DNA from: a virus
Virus record (IMG/VR): IMGVR_UViG_3300018018_000001
Coordinates: 62,001 to 126,000 of that record
Direction: 5' to 3' (one strand)
DNA length: 64,000 bases
The position numbers and the translations under genes were made by a program. The number at the start of each line of letters is the position of its first letter. Position 1 is the stretch's first letter. Positions 59,533 to 64,000 of the stretch are shown in pieces. The notes under the pieces are model-generated. The model was not told where the DNA came from, searched no databases, and saw nothing but the letters and a program-made list of their open reading frames with translations.

Positions 59533-59880
59533 ATGAAATTTGCAAGTCCAGAACAATACCTTACCGCAGGATGCCTTTTCTTGGTGGGAGAAAAAAAGAA
59601 CCAAACAATATTCAATGGTCTTCATGAAAATACAAATGGAAGTATCTGTGAGACTGGTTGCGCCTACATTGATAAATGCCAGGCTTATAGGATTCTTTCC
59701 TCAAGGCTCACTGAAACCCCTGAGGAAAAGAAAATACCCATGCCTACCAATGCCCAGATAGCCGCTAAGCTGGGGGTAACAAAAAGGCAGGTGTCCAAGA
59801 TGAGAATCAAAGGAACTCTTAAGGCTGAAATCCTTAAGAGGGGTTTGGAAAACGAATTTAGTAATCTATCACTGATTTAG
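59533..59880 (+). CDS. Helix-turn-helix protein with Cys motif, 115 aa
   Basis: The N-terminal half has C-E-T-G-C (SICETGCAYIDKC), the C-terminal half a DNA-binding helix-turn-helix (NAQIAAKLGVTKRQVSKMR). It may be a phage transcription regulator of the early region. AAGGAGA precedes the ATG. Function unproven. Confidence 0.68.
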   Translation: MKFASPEQYLTAGCLFLVGEKKNQTIFNGLHENTNGSICETGCAYIDKCQAYRILSSRLTETPEEKKIPMPTNAQIAAKLGVTKRQVSKMRIKGTLKAEILKRGLENEFSNLSLI

Positions 59881-60010
59881 TGGATTCTCAGGAATACCTA
59901 GAAGGTGAGAAAACGGGATGGGAACCGGAGACCCAGAATAACTACTCGAAGGGCTGATTCCCGTATCTGTAGGTCCTTTATCCCTGTGATTTCCTATTAG
60001 AGGGTAGAAT
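59881..60010 (+). other. Non-coding stretch upstream of the tRNA; possible structured RNA
   Basis: No ORF of convincing length. It contains inverted pairs ACGGGA/TCCCGT and GGGAA/TTCCC enclosing a CCC/GGG pair, and CTCA/GGTGAG-like symmetry before them. It cannot be folded as a normal cloverleaf. It could be a leader, a small RNA or a degraded tRNA. Confidence 0.3.
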
Positions 60011-60091
60011 GATAAGGTAGCCCAGTGGGGAAGGGCAGCAGACTGTAAATTTGTGGCTTCGGCTGTGTAGGTTCAAATCCTACCCTTATCA
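60011..60091 (+). tRNA. tRNA-Tyr (anticodon GTA)
   Basis: Acceptor GATAAGG (60011-60017) pairs with CCTTATC (60084-60090); A91 is the discriminator. D stem GCCC/GGGC. The anticodon loop CTGTAAA has GTA, stem with two G-U pairs. A 12-base variable arm (GGCTTCGGCTGT) fits the class II bacterial tRNA-Tyr, and the T arm is GTAGG/CCTAC with TTCAAAT. The CCA end is not encoded. Confidence 0.9.
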
Positions 60092-60108
60092 TTCTGCTCT
60101 TTATTTAA

Positions 60109-60123
60109 TGACATTTTATGTCA
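60109..60123. promoter_or_regulatory. TGAC-N7-GTCA palindrome (operator candidate 2)
   Basis: TGAC (60109-60112), ATTTTAT, GTCA (60120-60123). It lies 15 bases before the promoter motif at 60138. Nearly the same as the site at 60849 with the centre inverted. Confidence 0.6.
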
Positions 60124-60137
60124 CCATTAAAAAATAA

Positions 60138-60174
60138 CTAAACTTTTTCCAGGAATAGCCGATAAGATATTTAG
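60138..60174 (+). promoter_or_regulatory. Early-type promoter motif (copy 5)
   Basis: CTAAACTTTTTCCAGG then TAGCCGATAAGATATTTAGA. It is followed by AAGGAGGT and the small gene at 60204. Confidence 0.75.
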
Positions 60175-60203
60175 AGGCAAGAAAATAACAAGGAGGTAAG
60201 AGA

Positions 60204-60353
60204 GTGAAGATTGTTAAACCCATCGGATACTTTGAGGACCATCGGCAGAAGAAGTTATTTCTGTTAGACAAAGCCACTTTAACCTTGACTCAGGTTCAGG
60301 AAACCATGTTTAAAAAGTGGAAGGCCATAATTGAGCAAAGGATGGAAAGGTAG
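60204..60353 (+). CDS. Small protein, 49 aa
   Basis: GTG at 60204 follows AAGGAGGTAAGA. It starts MKIVKPIGYFEDH and ends with a helical segment (MFKKWKAIIEQRMER). I do not recognise it. The next endonuclease begins four bases after the stop. Confidence 0.6.
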   Translation: MKIVKPIGYFEDHRQKKLFLLDKATLTLTQVQETMFKKWKAIIEQRMER

Positions 60354-60357
60354 GAAT

Positions 60358-60870
60358 TTGAAAGAGATTCCTCTAATCCCATTAGTCCCTGAAATGGGCA
60401 ACCAAAAAGCGATTGTTGACGATGAGGATTATGATCGTCTTATAAAATACAAGTGGTATTTGAATGCTCAGGGATACGCAGTCCGGTATATTGAGAAGGA
60501 TGGGAAGCGGGTCTACATCCGTATGCACAGGGAAATCTTTAATACCCCTGAAGGTTTGGATACTGACCATAAAGAGAGGAATAATAGGACAGACAACAGG
60601 AAGGAAAATCTGAGGTCATGTACCCGTGGGGATAATTCAAAAAATTCTAACCCTTGGAGTACTGACAGTAAATTTTGCTCTATTTATAAGGGAGTTACCT
60701 GGCATAATAGGAAAAAACATCCTTGGGTAGCAAGGATTAGGGTTAATAGGAAATATATTCATCTTGGGGTATTCAAAACAGAGATTGAGGCTGCTTTAGC
60801 CTATAATGAGGCAGCCAGGAAGTATTTTAAAGAGTTTGCCTACCAAAATGACATAAAATGTCAACCTTAA
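60358..60870 (+). CDS. HNH homing endonuclease with AP2 domain
   Basis: TTG at 60358 follows AGGTAGGA and is after the previous stop at 60353; a start at 60331 would overlap it. An HNH core (YIRMHREIFNTP, DHKERNNRTDNRKENLRSC) is followed by an AP2-type DNA-binding domain (YKGVTWHNRKKHPWVARI ... YIHLGVFKTEIEAALAYN). Family length is normal. A TGAC-N7-GTCA palindrome lies in its last codons. Confidence 0.88.
   Translation: MKEIPLIPLVPEMGNQKAIVDDEDYDRLIKYKWYLNAQGYAVRYIEKDGKRVYIRMHREIFNTPEGLDTDHKERNNRTDNRKENLRSCTRGDNSKNSNPWSTDSKFCSIYKGVTWHNRKKHPWVARIRVNRKYIHLGVFKTEIEAALAYNEAARKYFKEFAYQNDIKCQP
60849..60863. promoter_or_regulatory. TGAC-N7-GTCA palindrome (operator candidate 3)
   Basis: TGAC (60849-60852), ATAAAAT, GTCA (60860-60863). 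It lies 14 bases before the promoter at 60877 and inside the end of the HNH-AP2 gene. Confidence 0.6.
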
Positions 60871-60876
60871 AAATAA

Positions 60877-60913
60877 CTAAACTTTTTCTAACTTCTGTCG
60901 ATAAGATCTATAG
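60877..60913 (+). promoter_or_regulatory. Early-type promoter motif (copy 6)
   Basis: CTAAACTTTTTCTAACTTC then TGTCGATAAGATCTATAGA. It drives the DUF1257 gene. Confidence 0.75.
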
Positions 60914-60949
60914 AAGTAAGCAAAATAAAAGACAAAGGAGGGTACTACA

Positions 60950-61312
60950 ATTTCTCATACAATGAACATCAGAACTGAGATAAGGGACCGGATAGCTCTT
61001 GAAGCTGCCTGTAAGGAATTGGGCATCAAGATCCTTGAAGGTAATAGCCACCATCTTTATGGTGGAACTGAATATGGAATTGGCCTTAAAATCCCTGGCT
61101 GGAATTACCCGGTAGTAGTCAAGGATAATGGGACCTTGGCCTTTGACGATTATAAAGGGTCTTGGGGTAACAAGCAGGACCTTACCAAACTTATGGCCTA
61201 TTATGGCCTTGAGAAGTCTAAGGCTGAAGCTGAGGATCAGGGTTACACAGTAGAGGAAAGTTATAATTCCCAAACTCAAGAATTAGAACTTGAAATCACA
61301 GTGGAGGAATAA
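60950..61312 (+). CDS. DUF1257 (Ycf35-like) protein with probable AUU start
   Basis: An ATT codon at 60950 lies 8 bases after AAGGAGG (60935-60941) and is in frame with the ATG at 60962, which has no good ribosome site. Starting there gives MSHTMNIRTEIRD, matching the family's usual MSHF...I.T start. The rest (HHLYGGTEYGIGLKIPGWNY, YGSWGN-like segment, GYTVEESY) fits DUF1257. It pairs with DUF2997 (61315) and the Ycf46-like ATPase (57002). Family function unknown. Confidence 0.75.
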   Translation: MSHTMNIRTEIRDRIALEAACKELGIKILEGNSHHLYGGTEYGIGLKIPGWNYPVVVKDNGTLAFDDYKGSWGNKQDLTKLMAYYGLEKSKAEAEDQGYTVEESYNSQTQELELEITVEE

Positions 61313-61314
61313 TC

Positions 61315-61521
61315 ATGTCTAAAAAAATCAAAATGAGATTTGATCTGAGAACGGGAGAAATAAAGGTGGAAGCAGAAGGATTTATAGGCCCTTCTTGCCA
61401 AAAGGCCACTGAATTTCTTAAAAATACCCTTGGGGAAGTAACCGATTTTACCCAAAAATCGGAATGGTTCGAAGAAAACCTTCAGTTATCTGGCTGTATT
61501 GATACTGATCTTTGTGGGTAA
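61315..61521 (+). CDS. DUF2997 family protein, 68 aa
   Basis: KKIKMRFDLRTGEIKVEAEG, then GPSCQKATEFLKNTLG is typical of DUF2997, usually beside DUF1257. It lies two bases after that gene. The Cys in G-P-S-C is conserved-looking. Function unknown. Confidence 0.75.
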   Translation: MSKKIKMRFDLRTGEIKVEAEGFIGPSCQKATEFLKNTLGEVTDFTQKSEWFEENLQLSGCIDTDLCG

Positions 61522-61524
61522 GAT

Positions 61525-62148
61525 ATGAATATTTGTGATCATGGTTGCGGACAAGAAGCTAAGTATTATTCTCAACAAACTAAAAAATGGCGTTGTAGTA
61601 AATGGCCTAGCTCTTGCCCAGAACTTAGAAGAAAAGATAGTGAGTCCCATAAAAAGCCTAAACCAGATCTTAAATTATGTGAATGTGGCTGTGGGAATTT
61701 TGCTAAGCCGGGTAAGAGATTTATACATTGGCATCATACAAGAGGAAAGAAAAGACTTGACTTGGCTGGCAAAAAAAGACCAGATCATTCTATCAAAATG
61801 ACAGGTGAAGGAAATCCAAGGTTTGGCCAACCTGGTTATTGGAGAGATAAAAATAGGCCAGAATTTTCTGGTGAAAATCATCCTAATTGGCAAGGTGGCG
61901 TCTCTTTTGAACCTTATTCTCCTAAATTTAATAAACAATTTAAGACTATAATAAGAGAAAGAGATAATTACACTTGTCAACTATGTGGAGAATATGGAAA
62001 CTTTGTTCACCACATAGATTACAACAAGGAAAATACCAATCCTAATAATGCATTAACTTTATGCAATCCCGATAATTCTAAGGTAAATTTCAATAGGGAC
62101 CAGTGGGAAACTTATTTTAGGCTTTATTTATTGATAAAAAAGAACTAA
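61525..62148 (+). CDS. HNH homing endonuclease with two zinc motifs and NUMOD3
   Basis: It begins with a zinc motif (ICDHGCGQEAKYYSQQTKKW) as in 55165 and 33399. A second motif follows (KLCECGCGNFAKPGKRF) as in 58487. Then NUMOD3 (GKKRPDHSIKM, GEGNPRFGQPGYW), and an HNH core (YTCQLCGEYGNFVHHIDYN). It is inserted three bases after the DUF2997 gene. Confidence 0.88.
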   Translation: MNICDHGCGQEAKYYSQQTKKWRCSKWPSSCPELRRKDSESHKKPKPDLKLCECGCGNFAKPGKRFIHWHHTRGKKRLDLAGKKRPDHSIKMTGEGNPRFGQPGYWRDKNRPEFSGENHPNWQGGVSFEPYSPKFNKQFKTIIRERDNYTCQLCGEYGNFVHHIDYNKENTNPNNALTLCNPDNSKVNFNRDQWETYFRLYLLIKKN

Positions 62149-62180
62149 AGTTTTTTAAAAAACTGACGATAAGATATATA
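62145..62180 (+). promoter_or_regulatory. Early-type promoter motif (copy 7)
   Basis: CTAAAGTTTTTTAAAAAAC then TGACGATAAGATATATA. It starts in the stop region of the endonuclease gene and is followed by AAAGGAGG and the DUF3150-like gene. Confidence 0.72.
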
Positions 62181-62199
62181 AACAAAAGGAGGAAACAAA

Positions 62200-63060
62200 A
62201 TGGAAACTAACATGCAGGAAAGGGTACTTGTTGTAAGACTACATATTAGTAGATGGTGTCCCTGGGGTTACGATCAAAAAAAGGCTGCAGAGGTAGCTAC
62301 CCAAGAGGGTTCCAAGAAGGAAGATACCCATGTTACCAAGCGGAAAATCAGCAAAGATGCCCTGAAGGATATCAATGATTTGCTGAATCAGGCTTATACC
62401 TATCATATCAGTGTCACGATGCCCTCAGGTGCTGATGGAGATCGGCTGATTACTACCGACCTCTACACCGAATATTGCACCAAGATGAATGAGTTTGAAA
62501 CCAAGATACCGGCAGCTTTGGATAAATTCCTTTCTGAATATCCCACGTGGAAAGAAGAAGCCAGGACCCGCCTCCAGGGATTATTCAAGGAAACCGATTA
62601 TCCCTCAGTGGAAGAAGTCAAGAAGAAATTTTCTATCCGCTATTCTTTCCTGCCTCTCCCCTCAGTCAATAACATTGTGGTCAAGTTAGTCAACGGGGAT
62701 TTGGCCAACGTCCGTAAGAACGTGGAAGAGGAAATGTCTAAGATGTCCGAAATCGCCATGAAAAGCCTGTGGGACAAAACCTATGATGCAGTGGCTCACA
62801 TGGCAGAGATCCTTGGTTCTGATGCCCGTTTACACAAGTCCATGCTGGACAACATGAATGGTCTTTGTAATGTCCTGAAGTCCCTGAATTTCACCAACAA
62901 CCCTGAATTGGAAGAGATGAGGTTAAAGATTTCAGTCCGTTTGGTTGGCCTTGACCCCAATGACCTTCGTAAATCCAGGAGTGTTAGAGAGGAGGTGGCC
63001 CGGGAAGCCAAGTCAATAGCTTTGGAAATATCACAGAAACGTATGATTCGCCTTGAGTAG
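62200..63060 (+). CDS. DUF3150-like phage protein, 286 aa
   Basis: Features of the DUF3150 type: VVRLHISRWCPWGYDQKKA, GDRLITTDLYTEYC and SEYPTWKEEARTRLQGLFKETDYP. In other phages DUF3150 genes are beside MoxR- or VWA-type genes. Base use is less AT-rich than in the neighbouring homing genes. Its function is unknown. The next reading frame starts over its stop. Confidence 0.7.
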   Translation: METNMQERVLVVRLHISRWCPWGYDQKKAAEVATQEGSKKEDTHVTKRKISKDALKDINDLLNQAYTYHISVTMPSGADGDRLITTDLYTEYCTKMNEFETKIPAALDKFLSEYPTWKEEARTRLQGLFKETDYPSVEEVKKKFSIRYSFLPLPSVNNIVVKLVNGDLANVRKNVEEEMSKMSEIAMKSLWDKTYDAVAHMAEILGSDARLHKSMLDNMNGLCNVLKSLNFTNNPELEEMRLKISVRLVGLDPNDLRKSRSVREEVAREAKSIALEISQKRMIRLE

Positions 63061-63070
63061 TTTACTGAGT

Positions 63071-63147
63071 ATGGGGAGGGGCCTCCAGAGGTCTCTCAAG
63101 AGGGTATCCCCTTCAGTACCAAAGGATTTGCCCCTCCCCATTTTTTT
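63071..63147 (+). terminator. Rho-independent terminator
   Basis: A perfect 12-bp stem ATGGGGAGGGGC (63071-63082) with GCCCCTCCCCAT (63130-63141) and a T-run to 63147. The loop is about 47 bases with a small inner hairpin. It ends the transcript of the DUF3150-like gene. Confidence 0.8.
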
Positions 63148-63367
63148 AGACCAATTTAAAGATGCATTCGATAGGGAGGAACACCTTGTTTCGGCTATTA
63201 AGCAATACCTCAGGACAGAAGAACAGAGGAAATGGCTTTATGATCATGATCTTTCAATTGAGGATTGTTTGAATGGAAGGTATCCTGGGGATCTTGAAGA
63301 AGAAGTGGCTGAGGTTTTATATAAACCCTGGAATGAGATTTTAGGATTTCGTGAGTTTGGATCTTAA
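63071..63367 (+). CDS. Hypothetical protein, start unclear, up to 98 aa
   Basis: The frame is clear from about 63146: LDQFKDAFDREEHLVSAIKQ and later LGFREFGS. The first in-frame ATG is 63071, but it is in the terminator stem and has no ribosome site; TTG 63128 is an alternative. I do not recognise the protein. Confidence 0.5.
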   Translation: MGRGLQRSLKRVSPSVPKDLPLPIFLDQFKDAFDREEHLVSAIKQYLRTEEQRKWLYDHDLSIEDCLNGRYPGDLEEEVAEVLYKPWNEILGFREFGS

Positions 63368-63369
63368 CA

Positions 63370-63567
63370 ATGTTTTCTTATATTTTTTATATATCTCTTG
63401 GAATAATTCTTATACTGGGAGTAATAGTTATTCCGATTTATGTGAATTTGTCTGAGTCTATTAAAGAAGAGTTAGAAAAGTTAGTTAAAACATCAGAGAG
63501 GATTAAAAATATTCCAAAAGAGGTTACAAAAAATCCAAAGATAGATCGTAAGATCAGATTGGACTAA
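63370..63567 (+). CDS. Small membrane protein, 65 aa
   Basis: One N-terminal transmembrane helix (FSYIFYISLGIILILGVIVI) followed by a basic soluble helix (ELEKLVKTSERIKNIPKEV). I do not recognise it. Confidence 0.65.
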   Translation: MFSYIFYISLGIILILGVIVIPIYVNLSESIKEELEKLVKTSERIKNIPKEVTKNPKIDRKIRLD

Positions 63568-63580
63568 AAAGGAGAATGAA

Positions 63581-63874
63581 ATGGCAAAGAGACCCACTTT
63601 GAAAGACAAAATTGAGGAAGTCAAGAAACTGAAGGAAATGAAACCTCATGTGCTCAGGCAGAGTATATTTGGGGATGACCATCATGCCGCTATTGACGCC
63701 CAGATTGAAGTCATAGATGAATACATGGGACAGGATGACATTGAAGATAGATTCAGTGGTGAGCCAGAAAATGTTTACACAGCGGCTATGGATGCAGCCA
63801 TATGGTTAGAGGGGGAAGAGATAGACGATTTTACAACCCCATCCGAATCCTGGAAAGAACTGGTGAGGATATGA
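63581..63874 (+). CDS. Conserved phage hypothetical protein, 97 aa
   Basis: Starts MAKRPTLKDKIEEVKKLKEM and contains GDDHHAAIDAQIEVIDEYM and YTAAMDAAIWLEGEE. It is an acidic, soluble protein. AAAGGAG precedes the ATG. Its TGA overlaps the next ATG. Confidence 0.7.
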   Translation: MAKRPTLKDKIEEVKKLKEMKPHVLRQSIFGDDHHAAIDAQIEVIDEYMGQDDIEDRFSGEPENVYTAAMDAAIWLEGEEIDDFTTPSESWKELVRI

Positions 63875-64000
63875 TAACAAATGCATTTCGACTTCAACCG
63901 CAAGAAACACCAGGAGGGATTGAAGATGTTATTATATTTATTATCATGTGGTTTATTTTTGTTGCAATATATCTTCTCCCGACCATTGTTTCTGTCATAA
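63871..64000 (+). CDS. Membrane protein, possibly superinfection immunity type (partial)
   Basis: ATG 63871 overlaps the previous stop (ATGA). The visible part has one hydrophobic segment (IIFIIMWFIFVAIYLLPTIV) with Y-L-L-P-T-I, similar to the Y-F-L-P-T-I-I segment of superinfection immunity (Imm-like) proteins. The frame runs off the right edge. The assignment is tentative. Confidence 0.4.
   Translation, partial: MITNAFRLQPQETPGGIEDVIIFIIMWFIFVAIYLLPTIVSVI

Noticed and set aside
59913-59973. A second tRNA upstream of tRNA-Tyr
   Set aside because: The pairs ACGGGA/TCCCGT enclose too few bases, and there is no T-arm or anticodon arm.
1-64000. CRISPR arrays, integrase, transposase or insertion-sequence genes
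   Set aside because: I saw no regularly spaced direct repeats with unique spacers and no recombinase or transposase signature. The HTH protein at 56742 has no catalytic domain.

Overview
The window is AT-rich, densely packed, double-stranded DNA phage sequence. It comes from a contractile-tailed (myovirus-type) phage with T4-like tail and baseplate gene order. A Gram-negative host is suggested by an overlapping Rz/Rz1-type spanin pair and a lysozyme-like endolysin with an N-terminal signal/anchor. A class II ribonucleotide reductase, an RNA ligase, a tRNA-Tyr gene and a large glycan-type gene cluster indicate a large genome. There is no integrase or CRISPR array. I cannot name the host or phage.

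Layout. (1) 1-25060, + strand: head/neck and tail module. It holds a SWIM-like protein with an intein, neck-region proteins, tail sheath, two tube-like proteins, a baseplate chaperone with a possible frameshift at a G7 run, a tape-measure candidate, a tube cap, gp53 with Big_2 domains, hub, spike, gp25, gp6 and several tail fibre proteins. (2) 25073-31385, + strand: starts at a long promoter-like motif. It holds a metallophosphoesterase with an intein, small genes, and a lysis region ending in an endolysin and a terminator. (3) 31462-54509, - strand: a second peptidoglycan hydrolase, an RNA ligase with an intein, spanins, a roughly 10 kb operon of glycosyltransferases, methyltransferases, a radical SAM enzyme and a deacetylase, many small genes, and a class II RNR with an intein. 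(4) 54587-64000, + strand: short early-type transcription units, each headed by a repeated promoter-like motif. They include a histone-fold-like protein, a Ycf46-like AAA+ ATPase, DUF1257 and DUF2997 proteins, a DUF3150-like protein and a tRNA-Tyr.

The most striking property is the load of selfish elements: 14 free-standing homing-endonuclease genes (GIY-YIG, HNH and Vsr-like/EDxHD types) plus four inteins, together about a fifth of the window. Each intein splits a conserved or catalytic motif of its host protein. One endonuclease carries an in-frame amber codon just before its catalytic residues, and related endonucleases have exchanged DNA-binding and nuclease modules.

Regulation can be read from the sequence. 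Nine copies of a CTAAAC(T)TTTT...GCCGATAAGAT motif lie upstream of + and - strand units. A different 40-bp motif occurs twice, upstream of the two blocks at 25152 (+) and 54509 (-). Three TGAC-N7-GTCA palindromes lie just upstream of early promoters. The DUF1257 gene appears to use an AUU start codon. All family assignments are from recognising motifs by eye; no database search was run.
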